From the NCBI RefSeq assembly GCF_009727955.1, contig NZ_WOBR01000008.1, forward strand, positions 1 to 64,000: 64,000 bases of DNA, written 5' to 3'. Under the pieces are notes generated by a model. The model saw only the letters and a list, made by a program, of their open reading frames with translations, ran no database searches and was not told the DNA's origin. How positions within the stretch are numbered: the stretch's first letter is position 1; every line of letters begins with the position of its first letter. Source of the DNA: Aliivibrio fischeri (lineage in GTDB: Bacteria > Pseudomonadota > Gammaproteobacteria > Enterobacterales > Vibrionaceae). Shown piece by piece: positions 36,881 through 47,277 of this stretch. The translations under genes were made by a program, and so were the position numbers.

Positions 36881-37714
36881 CTAAAGCGCACTATTTACTG
36901 GACATTCAGATGGAGGTGGTTCCATATCAGGAACCGTATCGTGATTCCCAGCACTCAGTTCACCAAAGTGAAATAAAGCGTATTCGCCAACCTTCATTTT
37001 ATGCCACTCTTCATTATCCGTCAGAGGCTGCGTTGCAATAATAGAAACGACATCGTTAGGTGTTGTCTCTTTATGGAAATCAATCGTTACGTCTTCATCA
37101 ATTAAAGAGGCTTGGCCAAAAGGTGCTCTTCGAGTTATCCAATGCAAATTATTTGAACAGTAAGTCATCACATACTCACCATCACTTAATAGCATATTGA
37201 ATACCCCTAAGCTTCTTAAATGATCACTACACTCAGAAACAAATTCAAACATCAGCATCATATCTTGAGGTGGCTCAGGATACTTATCTTCTAATTGATT
37301 TAATAACCAGCAAAAAGCACGTTCACTGTCCGTTTCACCAACAGGTCGAAAACGTCCTGTAGATAATTGATCAAACCCAGTTAACTGACCATTGTGAGCA
37401 AACGTCCAATATTTCCCCCATAACTCACGAGTAAAAGGGTGTGTATTTTCAAGATTTACATCACCTCGGTTCGCTTGCCTAATATGACTAACTACCGCTT
37501 TACTTTTTATTGGGTAATCTTGAACAAGTTCAGCTATTTTTGAATGACAGCTTGGCGTAGGGTCTTTAAATGTACGAAATCCTTTCCCTTCATAAAAAGT
37601 AATTCCCCAACCATCACGGTGTGGTCCTGTATTACCACCACGCTGAACTAATCCTTTAAAACTAAAACAAATATCTGTTGGTACATTAGCACTCATACCG
37701 AGCAGTTCACACAT
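36881..37714 (-). CDS. class II glutamine amidotransferase (YafJ-like)
   Basis: The 277-residue product is an Ntn-type glutamine amidotransferase domain with nucleophile Cys2 after methionine removal (MCELLGMS), the HRDGWGI segment, and the HIRQANRG and HPFTRELWG motifs of the active site. It has no synthase domain, as in YafJ, whose acceptor substrate is unknown (possibly glutamine hydrolysis alone, or gamma-glutamyl transfer). It lies 70 bases downstream of gmhA on the same strand, and gmhA-yafJ adjacency is conserved in gammaproteobacteria. Confidence 0.9.
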   Translation of the reverse strand: MCELLGMSANVPTDICFSFKGLVQRGGNTGPHRDGWGITFYEGKGFRTFKDPTPSCHSKIAELVQDYPIKSKAVVSHIRQANRGDVNLENTHPFTRELWGKYWTFAHNGQLTGFDQLSTGRFRPVGETDSERAFCWLLNQLEDKYPEPPQDMMLMFEFVSECSDHLRSLGVFNMLLSDGEYVMTYCSNNLHWITRRAPFGQASLIDEDVTIDFHKETTPNDVVSIIATQPLTDNEEWHKMKVGEYALFHFGELSAGNHDTVPDMEPPPSECPVNSAL

Positions 37715-37784
37715 ACTTGCGTTACTCCTTTATGCGCAATATTGCCTACCTCAATGAATACATCAAGATAGGCTGCAAGATAGA

Positions 37785-38366
37785 TTATTTTTCCATCTCT
37801 TTTTCAATCAGTTGAATCACAATATGGATAATTTTAATGTGAATCTCTTGAATACGGTCAGCGTAGCCAAAATGTGGTACACGAATTTCAACATCCGCAA
37901 GACCCGCCATTTTACCGCCATCTTTACCCGTTAATGCAATTGTTTTCATGCCTTTTTCTTTTGCCGCTTCAATGGCTTTAATAATATTGCCAGAGTTACC
38001 TGATGTAGATAAACCAAACAATACATCGCCTTTTGAACCAACCGCTTGTGTATAACGAGAAAATACATGGTCATAACCAAAGTCGTTACTTACACAAGAT
38101 AAATGGCTAGGATCTGAAATCGCAATGCCAGGGTATCCTGGGCGATTTTCACGATAGCGGCCTGTTAACTCTTCAGCAAAGTGCATTGCATCACAGTGTG
38201 AACCACCATTACCACAAGACAGTACTTTACCACCTTGTTTAAATGAATCAGCAATCGTTTTAGCAGCTAGCTCAATTTGAGCAATATTTTTATCATCAGC
38301 TAAAAAGTCATTCAGTACTTGAGCGGCTTCTGTTAATTCAGAACGGATCAGATCTTGATAAGACAT
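37785..38366 (-). CDS. gmhA: sedoheptulose-7-phosphate isomerase GmhA
   Basis: GmhA converts sedoheptulose 7-phosphate to D-glycero-D-manno-heptose 7-phosphate, the first step to the inner-core heptose of lipopolysaccharide. The 193-residue product is a standard SIS-domain protein with [18 protein letters not shown] near residue 53 and the phosphate loop [12 protein letters not shown] near 117. It precedes the amidotransferase gene and diverges from fadE. Confidence 0.95.
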   Translation of the reverse strand: MSYQDLIRSELTEAAQVLNDFLADDKNIAQIELAAKTIADSFKQGGKVLSCGNGGSHCDAMHFAEELTGRYRENRPGYPGIAISDPSHLSCVSNDFGYDHVFSRYTQAVGSKGDVLFGLSTSGNSGNIIKAIEAAKEKGMKTIALTGKDGGKMAGLADVEIRVPHFGYADRIQEIHIKIIHIVIQLIEKEMEK

Positions 38367-38611
38367 AGGATACTCTCTTTTATTATTTTCCCTAATTGGG
38401 GCTAATCTCAGTGTACCTATCCCCTTTTATCTTTAAAAGAGATTCACTCTATATTTCTTCTCTCTTCTCCAAAAATATCACTCTTTCCCCTGCAAAAAAG
38501 CAGATATCACTCACTGAAAAATGAATATTGTTTATTAATTACTCAACCTAGATCACTTTTTAATCACGAGTGTTATTTACTTTTTATTAACATTAGAGCT
38601 ACACTTAATTT

Positions 38612-38628
38612 AACTGGTTAGACCTCTT
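38612..38628 (+). promoter_or_regulatory. FadR operator upstream of fadE
   Basis: AACTGGTTAGACCTCTT matches the FadR consensus AACTGGTCNGACCNGTT at all but two defined bases. It is about 80 bases before fadE, so fadE should be repressed by FadR and induced by long-chain acyl-CoA. Confidence 0.85.
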
Positions 38629-38665
38629 ACCTAGATAATAAATTTACGACATGTAATCGTAATAC

Positions 38666-38685
38666 CTCTGTTCCTACAAACAGAG
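38666..38685 (+). promoter_or_regulatory. hairpin in the fadE leader
   Basis: CTCTGTT and AACAGAG pair around CCTACA, ending about 25 bases before the ATG. Possible effect on mRNA stability; no T run. Confidence 0.4.
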
Positions 38686-38708
38686 CAGCGCCGGAAAAGG
38701 AGAATCAC

Positions 38709-41156
38709 ATGGCCCTGACACTATTAGCAACTGTAATTGCACTTGCTGCATTAAGCTATCATCGACAATCTTTGAAAACCTCAACCTTGGTTATTGCAGG
38801 TATTCTTGCCATTAGCTCTGGGTTAGGTTACGCAGGTTTTATTTCTTGGGCTGTCTTTTTATTGGTCTCAGTTCCACTAAATATTCCTTCAATTCGACAA
38901 TCTCTATTCAGTAATAAAGCACTTTCGCTATTCAAAGGCGTTATGCCTGAAATGTCACAAACCGAAAAAGATGCTATTGAAGCCGGTACAGTTTGGTGGG
39001 AAGCCGAATTATTTAAAGGCAACCCTGATTGGAAATTTCTTCATGGTATCCCTAAAAATACGCTATCAGATGAAGAACAAGCTTTTATGGATGGTCCAGT
39101 AACAGAGGTCTGCCGTATGGTTAATGACTATGAAGTCACCCATGAGCTTGCCGATCTTCCACCAGAAGTATGGCAATACCTAAAAGATCATAAGTTCTTC
39201 GCTATGATCATTAAAAAGAAATACGGTGGATTAGAATTTTCTGCCTATGCTCAATCTTGCGTACTTCAAAAATTAACCAGCGTATCTGGTGTACTCTCTA
39301 TCACTGTTGGTGTACCTAATTCATTAGGTCCTGGTGAGTTATTACAACATTACGGTACAGATGAACAAAAAAACTATTATTTACCTCGTCTAGCTGAAGG
39401 TAAAGAGATCCCATGTTTTGCACTAACAAGCCCAGAAGCGGGGTCTGATGCAGGTTCAATTCCTGACTATGGTGTTGTGACTAAAGGTATGTGGGAAGGT
39501 GAAGAAGTCGTTGGTATGCGTATTACTTGGAACAAACGCTATATCACACTCGCACCTGTCGCTACCGTTTTAGGCTTAGCTTTCAAACTTCAAGATCCAG
39601 ATGGTTTGCTTGGTGACAAAAAAGATCTTGGTATTACTTGTGCTCTTATCCCAACAGATTTAGATGGCGTTAAGATTGGCCGTCGTCATTTCCCATTAAA
39701 CGTACCATTCCAAAATGGTCCAACTCAGGGTAACGATCTATTTGTTCCACTAGATTACATTATTGGTGGAGAAAAAATGGCAGGACATGGTTGGCGTATG
39801 CTTGTGGAATGCTTGTCGGTTGGTCGTGGTATTACACTGCCATCTAATGCCACAGGTGGAGCGAAAACAGCAGCACTTGCAACAGGAGCTTACGCTCGCA
39901 TTCGTCGTCAATTTAAGCTTCCTATTGGTAAAATGGAAGGTATTGAAGAACCATTAGCACGTATGGCTGGTAATGCTTACATGATGGACGCTGCGAGTAA
40001 CTTAACCGTTGCAGGTATTGTTCAAGGCGAAAAACCATCAGTTATCTCTGCAATTGTGAAATACCACTGTACACATCGAGCTCAGCGTGTCGCTATTGAT
40101 GGAATGGATATTTCAGGTGGTAAAGGGATCTGTTTAGGTAATTCCAACTTCTTAGCTCGAGGCTATCAAGGTTCACCGATCGCTGTCACGGTTGAGGGGG
40201 CAAACATTCTCACTCGTTCAATGATCATTTATGGCCAAGGAGCTATTCGTTGTCACCCTTATGTTCTTGCTGAAATGGACGCCGCTTATCTCGATGATAA
40301 AAAAGCATCATTAGAACAATTCGATTCCGCAGTCTTTGGACATATTGGTTTTGGTATCAGTAATTTCGTTCGCAGTTTCTGGCTTGGCTTAACGGATGGT
40401 TATGGCTCGAAAACACCATTTAATGATGAAACCAAACGTTATTACCAACAAGTAAACCGATACAGTACAAACCTTGCTTTATTGTCTGATATTTCAATGG
40501 CTGTATTAGGAGGAAGTTTAAAACGTCGTGAACGTATGTCTGCACGTCTTGGGGATGTATTAAGTCAACTTTATTTAACAACATCAACCTTAAAACGTTT
40601 TGATGATGATGGTCGTCAAAAAGAAGATTTAGCTCTGGTTCATTGGAGCGTTCAAGATTCTCTACATCAAGCAGAACAAGCGATTGATGGATTACTGTCT
40701 AACTTTCCAAATCGATTTGTTGCTGGTGCGATGCGCTTTATTCTATTACCAACCGGACTTCGTCGTCAGAAACCAAGCGACAAACTTGACCATAAATTAG
40801 CGCGTATTCTTCAAGAACCGTCAGGCGTTCGTAGTCGAATTGGTCGAGGGTTATTCTTGGAGGCAAGTCGCTTTAACCCTGTAGGAAAAATGGAAGAAGC
40901 ATTAATTGATATTTTAACTGCTGAACCAATTTATGACCGCGTATGCAAAGAGTCTAAGCAACGTTTACCATTTATGCAGCTTGATCGCGTGGCGAAAGTT
41001 GGATTAGAACTCAATATAATTTCTGACAAAGAAGCGCTGTTATTACGTAAAGCAGAGAAAAGTCGATTAGCAACCATCAACGTTGATGACTTTGACCCAA
41101 GCGAACTTATCGTAAAACCACAAAACCACAGTGTTGAGCACAGTAAAATCGCATAA
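38709..41156 (+). CDS. fadE: acyl-CoA dehydrogenase FadE
   Basis: FadE catalyses the first oxidation of fatty-acid beta-oxidation, from acyl-CoA to enoyl-CoA with FAD. The 815-residue length is that of the large membrane-associated FadE type. It has two N-terminal hydrophobic segments (residues 1-55), then the acyl-CoA dehydrogenase domain: [15 protein letters not shown], the FAD-binding [17 protein letters not shown] region, and a long C-terminal DUF1974 domain from about residue 515. AAAAGGAGAA precedes the ATG. A FadR operator upstream and a terminator downstream show it is a single-gene unit. Confidence 0.97.
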   Translation: MALTLLATVIALAALSYHRQSLKTSTLVIAGILAISSGLGYAGFISWAVFLLVSVPLNIPSIRQSLFSNKALSLFKGVMPEMSQTEKDAIEAGTVWWEAELFKGNPDWKFLHGIPKNTLSDEEQAFMDGPVTEVCRMVNDYEVTHELADLPPEVWQYLKDHKFFAMIIKKKYGGLEFSAYAQSCVLQKLTSVSGVLSITVGVPNSLGPGELLQHYGTDEQKNYYLPRLAEGKEIPCFALTSPEAGSDAGSIPDYGVVTKGMWEGEEVVGMRITWNKRYITLAPVATVLGLAFKLQDPDGLLGDKKDLGITCALIPTDLDGVKIGRRHFPLNVPFQNGPTQGNDLFVPLDYIIGGEKMAGHGWRMLVECLSVGRGITLPSNATGGAKTAALATGAYARIRRQFKLPIGKMEGIEEPLARMAGNAYMMDAASNLTVAGIVQGEKPSVISAIVKYHCTHRAQRVAIDGMDISGGKGICLGNSNFLARGYQGSPIAVTVEGANILTRSMIIYGQGAIRCHPYVLAEMDAAYLDDKKASLEQFDSAVFGHIGFGISNFVRSFWLGLTDGYGSKTPFNDETKRYYQQVNRYSTNLALLSDISMAVLGGSLKRRERMSARLGDVLSQLYLTTSTLKRFDDDGRQKEDLALVHWSVQDSLHQAEQAIDGLLSNFPNRFVAGAMRFILLPTGLRRQKPSDKLDHKLARILQEPSGVRSRIGRGLFLEASRFNPVGKMEEALIDILTAEPIYDRVCKESKQRLPFMQLDRVAKVGLELNIISDKEALLLRKAEKSRLATINVDDFDPSELIVKPQNHSVEHSKIA

Positions 41157-41167
41157 CCCTTAAAATC

Positions 41168-41206
41168 AAAAAAGACCAGAGTAACTAACATTACTCTGGC
41201 CTTTTT
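41168..41206 (+). terminator. rho-independent terminator of fadE
   Basis: AAAGACCAGAGTAA and TTACTCTGGCCTTTTT pair with one mismatch and end in T5. Confidence 0.85.
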
Positions 41207-41224
41207 CATAATGTCTCTATCTTA

Positions 41225-41398
41225 TTAAGGTAAAGACATTACTAATTTTAAATAAATTATTTCTTCAAGTGATAAGCAATCAATGGTTTTATTGCATGAA
41301 CCTAATGCTTCTGCAGCGTTAATTAGTGTTCGCTCATTGTTGTCTGCTTCTAACGCTTGCTTAAATGCAGCTTCTAACTTCGACTTACATGTAATCAA
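41225..41398 (-). CDS. small protein of unknown function with its own promoter
   Basis: I place the start at a TTG at 41398, because GTGAGG lies six bases before it; the frame also opens at a GTG at 41410 that has no ribosome site. The product is 57 residues (MITCKSKLEAAFKQALEADN onward), soluble, probably two or three helices, with three cysteines and a late EEIIYLKLV segment. A near-consensus sigma-70 promoter lies directly upstream (41426-41454). I do not recognise the family. The combination of promoter, ribosome site and position between two terminators argues that it is real. Confidence 0.65.
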   Translation of the reverse strand: MITCKSKLEAAFKQALEADNNERTLINAAEALGSCNKTIDCLSLEEIIYLKLVMSLP

Positions 41399-41425
41399 AA
41401 CATACCTCACTTAATTGAAGCGAGG

Positions 41426-41454
41426 AGTATAAATAAGCTACACTGATAATTCAA
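41426..41454 (-). promoter_or_regulatory. near-consensus sigma-70 promoter for the 57-residue ORF
   Basis: On the minus strand TTGAAT (41449-41454) is followed after exactly 17 bases by TATACT (41426-41431). Transcription would start near 41419, about 20 bases before the proposed TTG start codon. Confidence 0.7.
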
Positions 41455-41527
41455 ATTTTATAAAAAAGCAAACGTTAACTTTGGGCTAAATGTAACAAAA
41501 CACTACAAAAGACAACGTATTAATGAG

Positions 41528-41551
41528 AAAAACCGCAAAAACTGCGGTTTT
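41528..41551 (-). terminator. rho-independent terminator of the TIGR03503-type gene
   Basis: AAAACCGCA and TGCGGTTTT pair around AAAAC; on the minus strand it is followed by TTCTC. Confidence 0.75.
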
Positions 41552-41570
41552 AATCTTAACTAACGTGATT

Positions 41571-42833
41571 TTATACTTTTGGCGGCGGTGGCATGGATAA
41601 CTTTTCTGCTTTTGGCGCTGCATCTTTTACCGCTTTTGTTACCTTGATTTTTTTCCAAGCTAAAATCCCGGCAAAAATAAGTACTATAATCAATAAATTA
41701 CCAGCAACAACATAAATCCAGAACCACTTACGAGCCTCTGCTCGCTCTTCTATTATTCTTTGCTGCTCTTCAAGTTTTTTCTTCTCAGCGGCTGCTTTTA
41801 GTCTCGCTTCATGTGCAGCTTTTAAATCAATCGGTTCAGTAACACCATAATTATGAGTTCCTAAATTAAATTGCAGTGGTCTATCTGTTGCCATATCCGT
41901 TGCATACACCCATCCAAACCATGAGTTTTTACCCGGTAAATAACTATTTGGTAAATCAAAATACAATTTAGTTTCGTCTTTTTCTGACTGAGCTTGAGTA
42001 ATCGTTACTCTTTCTTTTGGATCAACTTGTTCAATATGAGCCGCAAGTGAACCTGCTTTTATTGCGCCAGCTTCCGTATCTATAGTCATTGTATGTTTAC
42101 GGTTTTCATTACGTGCTTGCGTAAAGCTTGCACGAATAGGCGCTGGGTATACCAATACATCTTGCTCAACGGTTCTTAAGAAAACACCGTTACGAGATTG
42201 AATGCGAACCCAATATTTTCCTGGTTTAATATTAACTGGTAAGTTAACCGTAAACACACCATCGCCAGCAACTTCATCCAAGCCTTCACCATCATCCTCA
42301 AACGTTCCTAGAACTTCAGGTAGTGGGCGCGCTTCTTTTACTAACTCTTTTTCATTGGCAAGATAAGGCGTAAACGTCACATTTAATTTAATACGATTTA
42401 AAAAATCTCTTAAAACTAATGGCTTTCCATCTTGCTCTAAACGTGCAGTAAACTTAAGCGTTTCAGATTGGTACAATTTCTTTGGTAAGGTATCAACGCT
42501 TAACGTTAAGTTAGATAAAATCTTCACTTTATTTTCAGGAGTGATCTTCCCTATTGCTTGCCATGGTCCAGGCATTGGGTTTTCAATAGAAATAATATCC
42601 ATGCCATTTTCTTCATACCAAGCGACATTCTTAGGATGTTCCCAAGCATAATATTTGGTGCCATCAGGGCGCACAAGTGTGACAGCTTGAGATGCTTTCT
42701 CACGATAAACTAAAAAAGAAACTTGTTTAATCGTAGGATCAACACGAAAACGGTTATCCAACCAAGACATCTCCGTACTTTTAGCCCAAGAAACCATAGG
42801 GACAAAAAGTGCAATTATCAATAACCGCCACAT
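41571..42833 (-). CDS. TIGR03503-type membrane-anchored exported protein
   Basis: I start this at the ATG at 42833 (420 residues), with AGGAG seven bases upstream, rather than at 42875, which would overlap dnaQ. It begins with a signal sequence (MWRLLIIALFVPMVSWAKS). A large periplasmic part with beta-rich, Ig-like stretches follows (VNLPVNIKPGKYWVRIQ near residue 200). Then come a charged coiled segment (about 350-375), one membrane helix (about 378-400) and a basic, proline-rich cytoplasmic end. The layout fits TIGR03503, a gammaproteobacterial family of unknown function (family name from memory). It follows dnaQ after ten bases. Confidence 0.8.
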   Translation of the reverse strand: MWRLLIIALFVPMVSWAKSTEMSWLDNRFRVDPTIKQVSFLVYREKASQAVTLVRPDGTKYYAWEHPKNVAWYEENGMDIISIENPMPGPWQAIGKITPENKVKILSNLTLSVDTLPKKLYQSETLKFTARLEQDGKPLVLRDFLNRIKLNVTFTPYLANEKELVKEARPLPEVLGTFEDDGEGLDEVAGDGVFTVNLPVNIKPGKYWVRIQSRNGVFLRTVEQDVLVYPAPIRASFTQARNENRKHTMTIDTEAGAIKAGSLAAHIEQVDPKERVTITQAQSEKDETKLYFDLPNSYLPGKNSWFGWVYATDMATDRPLQFNLGTHNYGVTEPIDLKAAHEARLKAAAEKKKLEEQQRIIEERAEARKWFWIYVVAGNLLIIVLIFAGILAWKKIKVTKAVKDAAPKAEKLSMPPPPKV

Positions 42834-42843
42834 ACTCAAACTC

Positions 42844-43575
42844 CTAACTGCGCCACAAACAGGCATCACCAACAATATCTAAACGCTTTTCATGCGCTTC
42901 TAATTCATCGGCCGTTGCACGCAAAACCTTTAACCCTTTTCTTCCAGAATTCAATCTTTTAATGGTTTCTTCTTCTGAATCAGATGAATTATCCCCTGAT
43001 GAGAAACTCAAACTTGTTTGTCCACCGGTCATTAACAGGTAAACGTCAGCTAGGATCTCCGCATCGAGTAAAGCGCCGTGAAGGGTACGGTGGGAATTAT
43101 CAATACCATAGCGTTCACACAAGACATCTAGGTTATTACGTTTACCTGGAAATATCTTTTTCGCCATGGCCAAGGTATCGGTAATTTTACAATACTGATC
43201 CGTGGTACCAATTAACTTATTGAGCTTACTGAATTCATAATCCATAAAGCCGACATCGAAGGGCGCGTTATGAGCGACTAATTCAGCCCCTTTGATAAAC
43301 TCAAGGAATTCATCATGAATGTCTTTATATTCGGGTTTATCATATAAGAATTCGTCGGTAATACCGTGAACATCAATCGCCTCTAAATCGATTAATCGAT
43401 CTGGCTTAATGTACACATGGAAGTGATTACCGGTTAATTTACGGTTAATGATCTCTACGGCACCGATCTCAACGATACGGTGACCTTCATAAACAGGACC
43501 ACCGGAGAAGTTCATACCTGTGGTTTCTGTATCGAGAACTATAATTCGATTCGAAGAATTGTTGCTAGCATTCAT
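42844..43575 (-). CDS. dnaQ: DNA polymerase III epsilon subunit (3'-5' proofreading exonuclease)
   Basis: DnaQ supplies proofreading in the polymerase III core alongside DnaE, whose gene lies at 52226-55705. The 243-residue product has ExoI motif VLDTETTG, ExoII LVAHNAPFDVGFMD, and ExoIII with His/Asp in HGALLDAEILADVYL. The C-terminal tail after about residue 190 is the alpha-binding region. It is divergent from rnhA with a 50-base gap, the classical rnhA-dnaQ arrangement with overlapping promoters. Confidence 0.97.
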   Translation of the reverse strand: MNASNNSSNRIIVLDTETTGMNFSGGPVYEGHRIVEIGAVEIINRKLTGNHFHVYIKPDRLIDLEAIDVHGITDEFLYDKPEYKDIHDEFLEFIKGAELVAHNAPFDVGFMDYEFSKLNKLIGTTDQYCKITDTLAMAKKIFPGKRNNLDVLCERYGIDNSHRTLHGALLDAEILADVYLLMTGGQTSLSFSSGDNSSDSEEETIKRLNSGRKGLKVLRATADELEAHEKRLDIVGDACLWRS

Positions 43576-43627
43576 AGGTTCATTTGTGTCAGACTATTTC
43601 TAAATTCCTCTAATGATAACAGAGATA

Positions 43628-44086
43628 ATGAAACAGGTTGAAATTTTCACAGATGGTTCTTGTTTAGGTAACCCAGGTCCAGGCGGTTATGGCATTGTAA
43701 TGCGCTATAAAGGGACAGAAAAAACATTTTCCGAAGGGTTTAATAAAACCACTAACAACCGTATGGAAATGTTAGCTGCGGTGGTTGCACTACGTAATCT
43801 AAAAGAGCCTTGCTCTGTAATACTAACGACTGACAGCCAGTATGTTCGTCAAGGGATCACTCAGTGGATTCACGGTTGGAAAAAAAGAGATTGGAAAAAA
43901 GCCGATAAAAAACCAGTAGTCAACGCCGATCTTTGGAAACAATTAGATGCTGAATCTGAGCGCCATAAAATTGATTGGCGCTGGGTAAAAGGTCACGCAG
44001 GTCATCGTGAAAACGAAATGTGTGATGAATTAGCAAGAACCGCAGCAGAAAATCCGACACAAGATGATACGGGTTATCCAGGTTAA
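43628..44086 (+). CDS. rnhA: ribonuclease HI
   Basis: RNase HI cleaves RNA in RNA-DNA hybrids and limits R-loops. I start at the ATG at 43628 (152 residues, [14 protein letters not shown]), which fits the E. coli protein; an in-frame ATG lies at 43613. Active-site residues are Asp9 in FTDGS, the Glu in NNRMEM, the Asp in LTTDSQY, and Asp in CDELAR near the end. It is divergent from dnaQ and its stop overlaps the methyltransferase gene on the other strand by four bases. Confidence 0.96.
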   Translation: MKQVEIFTDGSCLGNPGPGGYGIVMRYKGTEKTFSEGFNKTTNNRMEMLAAVVALRNLKEPCSVILTTDSQYVRQGITQWIHGWKKRDWKKADKKPVVNADLWKQLDAESERHKIDWRWVKGHAGHRENEMCDELARTAAENPTQDDTGYPG

Positions 44087-44826
44087 TCAGATCCCATTTT
44101 CCCTTGACGGGTTTGAGCCACAGAAATAGGAGCCAGCTTTGGCTTCTTTTTCCAAGCCGATTTTATAGGCCTTAATGGATATGTTCGTTTTCTCGCAACG
44201 ATAAAGTAAATACCACTAATCGGCTTAACAGCATCACCACCTAGCCCTTCAAACCATGTCCACATCGTGCGATAACGTGTCAGTGGAGCTAAAGCAAAAC
44301 AATCGCTATACACCACTTCAAAATTCAATACGCTCAACCAATCTTTTATTCGGTGAGGAGTAAACATACGTCCACTCCAAGGTAAATTATTTTTACGCCA
44401 TGGAAATAAGCTTGCAAGCCCAATAGCACTCATTGGATTAAATCCCGTTAAAATAACGTAGCCATCACCAATAAGCACTCGATCTATTTCTCTGAGTAAT
44501 TGATGAGGGTCTGATGAATAATCTAACTGATGAGCGAGAACACAAGCATCAATACTTTTCTCAAGAAACGGCAATTGAGGCAATTCTGCAGTAATATTTC
44601 TTAGCGAATTTTTGTTATCTAGGTTAACTTGGTGTTTAATATTACAAAAGCGACTATCTAACTCAGCACTCAGTCCACCAATTTTGAGCATATGGTAACC
44701 GAACAGTTTGGGACACCACTCATCCAAACGTGATTGAATAAGCTCACAAATCCACTCTCCATGAGGGATATCTTCCCATGAATGTGGTTTTTCAATTTTT
44801 TTATCAAGCAGTGCTGGCTTAATCAA
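44083..44826 (-). CDS. class I SAM-dependent methyltransferase (YafS-like)
   Basis: The 247-residue product resembles the YafS group found beside rnhA and gloB in gammaproteobacteria. A degenerate SAM-binding region is seen at [14 protein letters not shown] and the acidic loop [21 protein letters not shown], followed by [21 protein letters not shown], the Methyltransf_11 pattern. The glycine-rich motif I is weaker than usual, so the substrate and even activity are uncertain. It is divergent from gloB with a 47-base gap and convergent with rnhA. Confidence 0.83.
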   Translation of the reverse strand: MIKPALLDKKIEKPHSWEDIPHGEWICELIQSRLDEWCPKLFGYHMLKIGGLSAELDSRFCNIKHQVNLDNKNSLRNITAELPQLPFLEKSIDACVLAHQLDYSSDPHQLLREIDRVLIGDGYVILTGFNPMSAIGLASLFPWRKNNLPWSGRMFTPHRIKDWLSVLNFEVVYSDCFALAPLTRYRTMWTWFEGLGGDAVKPISGIYFIVARKRTYPLRPIKSAWKKKPKLAPISVAQTRQGKMGSD

Positions 44827-44873
44827 GATCGTTACCTATACCATCGAATAATAAAAAGTTTGGAGAAATGTGA

Positions 44874-45632
44874 ATGCTATCAGTAAAAAGCATACCTGCA
44901 TTTAATGATAATTACATTTGGTTAATTCACAACAATCACAATCATTGTGTTGTTGTCGATCCCGGTGATGCAACCCCTGTTTTAGAGTGCATTAAAGAGC
45001 ATGACTTTATTTTAGATGCAATTTTAATTACACACCACCACCACGACCATATCGGTGGCGTTCCTGAGTTGGTAAGACAGTTCCCTAACGTCAATGTTGT
45101 CGGTCCTGAAAATGAACCTATCCCTACCTTAACTCACCCCGTTGGGGATGGCGATTTTGTTGAGTTATTTGATGAGCAATTCATGGTATTAGGCGTACCT
45201 GGGCATACCAATGGTCATGTTGCTTATATTGGCGATGAAAAGCTTTTCTGTGGTGATGCTCTTTTTTCTGCCGGTTGCGGTCGATTATTCGAAGGCACTG
45301 CGGAACAAATGTTTAATTCATTACAAAAAATGGCCGCATTACCTGATGAAACTGAAGTCTACTGTGCACATGAATACACAGCATCAAACTTAGCATTTGC
45401 ACTCGCTGTTGAGCCAGATAATGATTACCTATTGCGTTATAGAGAAAAAGTTCTTCATTTACGAGCTCATGGCAAATCGACTATACCATCGACTCTACAA
45501 CGAGAAAAACTCATTAATCCTTTTTTAAGAACAAGTGAAGCGAATGTAAAGAAATCGGTAGCAAGTAAAGTGCAAGATAGTACCGAGGTTGAGATCTTTA
45601 CCGCATTAAGAAGATGGAAGGACGAGTTTTAA
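44874..45632 (+). CDS. gloB: hydroxyacylglutathione hydrolase (glyoxalase II)
   Basis: GloB hydrolyses S-lactoylglutathione to lactate and glutathione in methylglyoxal detoxification. The 252-residue product has the metallo-beta-lactamase motif [10 protein letters not shown], then PGHTNGH, the bridging aspartate in [13 protein letters not shown], the glutathione-binding CAHEYTASN, and the C-terminal lid ending KDEF. GGAGA precedes the ATG. It is 91 bases before mltD and divergent from the methyltransferase gene. Confidence 0.95.
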   Translation: MLSVKSIPAFNDNYIWLIHNNHNHCVVVDPGDATPVLECIKEHDFILDAILITHHHHDHIGGVPELVRQFPNVNVVGPENEPIPTLTHPVGDGDFVELFDEQFMVLGVPGHTNGHVAYIGDEKLFCGDALFSAGCGRLFEGTAEQMFNSLQKMAALPDETEVYCAHEYTASNLAFALAVEPDNDYLLRYREKVLHLRAHGKSTIPSTLQREKLINPFLRTSEANVKKSVASKVQDSTEVEIFTALRRWKDEF

Positions 45633-45723
45633 GTATGAAACTTGTTTGATGTGTGGTTGCAAAGTATTATTCGCCTCCAAATAAAAATATTAATACGATT
45701 AAACACACTGAAGGCAATACATA

Positions 45724-47277
45724 ATGAAACTGAAATTCCATTGGATTGGACTCGCATTATTAGCAGGCTGTCAAACGGCACCAACACCTGAAAAAACACA
45801 GCCTGATACTAACTCAGCAATCACCACGCCTTCAAAAACAGAGCCGAAAGCAGCAGAAGTTAAACCTGTTGAAAAACCGGCTCCTACCCCTCAAGAACAA
45901 GAAGATGTTTGGCAACGTATTGCTATGCAACTTGAAATGCCAATTCCAGATAATGAATCGGTTGATTACTACCGTAATTGGTATATCAAACATCCAAGCC
46001 ACCTTCGTACCGTTGCAAAGCGAGCAAAGCCATTCTTATATATGATCACGGTTGAGATAGAAAAACGTGGTTTGCCTATGGAATTAGTTTTACTCCCTGT
46101 AGTAGAAAGTGCATTTGACCCGTTCGCCTACTCTCATGGTAGCGCAGCAGGTTTATGGCAATTTGTTCCAGGTACAGCTGATCGATTTAAACTAGAGAGA
46201 AACTGGTGGTATGACGGACGCCGTGATGTACCAGCGGCAACAACCGCAGCCTTAGATTACATGGAATATTTCGACAGTCGCTTTGATGGTAATTGGCAAC
46301 ATTCAATTGCCTCATACAACAGTGGTGCCGGCCGTGTGTCTCGTTCAATTAAAAAGAACCAAAGATTAGGTAAACCAACTGACTTTTTCTCTTTAGATCT
46401 TCCAAAAGAGACCAGTGGTTATGTTCCAAAACTGCTTGCCTTAGCTGATGTGATTAAGAACCACGAAAAATATGGCGTTGAACTACCACCAATTCCTAAC
46501 AAGCCAGTTTTAGAAATGGTTGATCCTAAGCAACAATTAGATCTTGCCATTGCTGCAGAGTTTGCGGGCATTTCCATTACAGAATTACAAGGTTACAACC
46601 CAGCTTATAATCAATGGGCAACCTCTCCTGATGGCCCATACCACTTATTACTGCCAATCGAACATGTTGAACAATTTAATGCTAATTTGAAAAAGAATGC
46701 GAACAAAACAATGAAAGTGGTTCGCTATAAAGTTCAATCTGGCGATACCATCAGTCAATTAGCGGTTAAGCACAACACGACAACCAAGATTATTGAACAA
46801 ACTAATGATCTAAATGGTGCAAACATTCGTGTTGGACAATATCTATTGATCCCAACGGCTTCTAAAGGCAATAAAACGTATGCGTTAAGTGCCCCGCAAC
46901 GCTTGAAAAAAACGCAAGCAAAAGCGAAAGGTAAATACAAATTAACTCATAAAGTAAAAGACGGTGAAAGTCTATGGAGCATCGCTCGTGATAACAGCAT
47001 CTCTTACCGTGACCTTGCTAAATGGAACGGCATGGCTCCAAAAGATTCATTACGTGTAGGCCAGAACCTAGTGATTTGGAAAAACAGCTCAGATGGTGCA
47101 ATCATTCGAACTGTTCATTATCAAATCAGACAAGGTGATAACCTAAGCTCTATCGCACAGAAATTCAGTGTCGCTGTGACAGATATAATGAAATGGAATA
47201 ACATCGAACGAGGCTCTTACATTAAGCCGGGACAAAAATTAAAACTTTACGTTGATGTTACTAAGGTAAACGTATGA
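45724..47277 (+). CDS. mltD: membrane-bound lytic murein transglycosylase D
   Basis: MltD cleaves peptidoglycan glycan chains to anhydro-muropeptides. The 517-residue lipoprotein has a lipobox LLAGC (Cys15), a low-complexity Pro/Lys/Thr linker, and the SLT domain with the catalytic glutamate in VVESAFDPFAYSHG and the following GLWQFVPGT. Three LysM peptidoglycan-binding repeats follow (YKVQSGDTISQLA, HKVKDGESLWSIA, YQIRQGDNLSSIA) over residues about 340-510. Its stop overlaps the start of the following membrane-protein gene by four bases. Confidence 0.95.
   Translation: MKLKFHWIGLALLAGCQTAPTPEKTQPDTNSAITTPSKTEPKAAEVKPVEKPAPTPQEQEDVWQRIAMQLEMPIPDNESVDYYRNWYIKHPSHLRTVAKRAKPFLYMITVEIEKRGLPMELVLLPVVESAFDPFAYSHGSAAGLWQFVPGTADRFKLERNWWYDGRRDVPAATTAALDYMEYFDSRFDGNWQHSIASYNSGAGRVSRSIKKNQRLGKPTDFFSLDLPKETSGYVPKLLALADVIKNHEKYGVELPPIPNKPVLEMVDPKQQLDLAIAAEFAGISITELQGYNPAYNQWATSPDGPYHLLLPIEHVEQFNANLKKNANKTMKVVRYKVQSGDTISQLAVKHNTTTKIIEQTNDLNGANIRVGQYLLIPTASKGNKTYALSAPQRLKKTQAKAKGKYKLTHKVKDGESLWSIARDNSISYRDLAKWNGMAPKDSLRVGQNLVIWKNSSDGAIIRTVHYQIRQGDNLSSIAQKFSVAVTDIMKWNNIERGSYIKPGQKLKLYVDVTKVNV

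Larger units (their letters stand above)
38367..38708. other. 342-base intergenic region between gmhA and fadE
   Basis: The region holds the gmhA promoter on the left and the fadE control region on the right, including a FadR operator at 38612-38628 and a seven-base hairpin at 38666-38685 in the fadE leader. The central part is AT-rich with no open reading frame that I can support. Confidence 0.7.
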
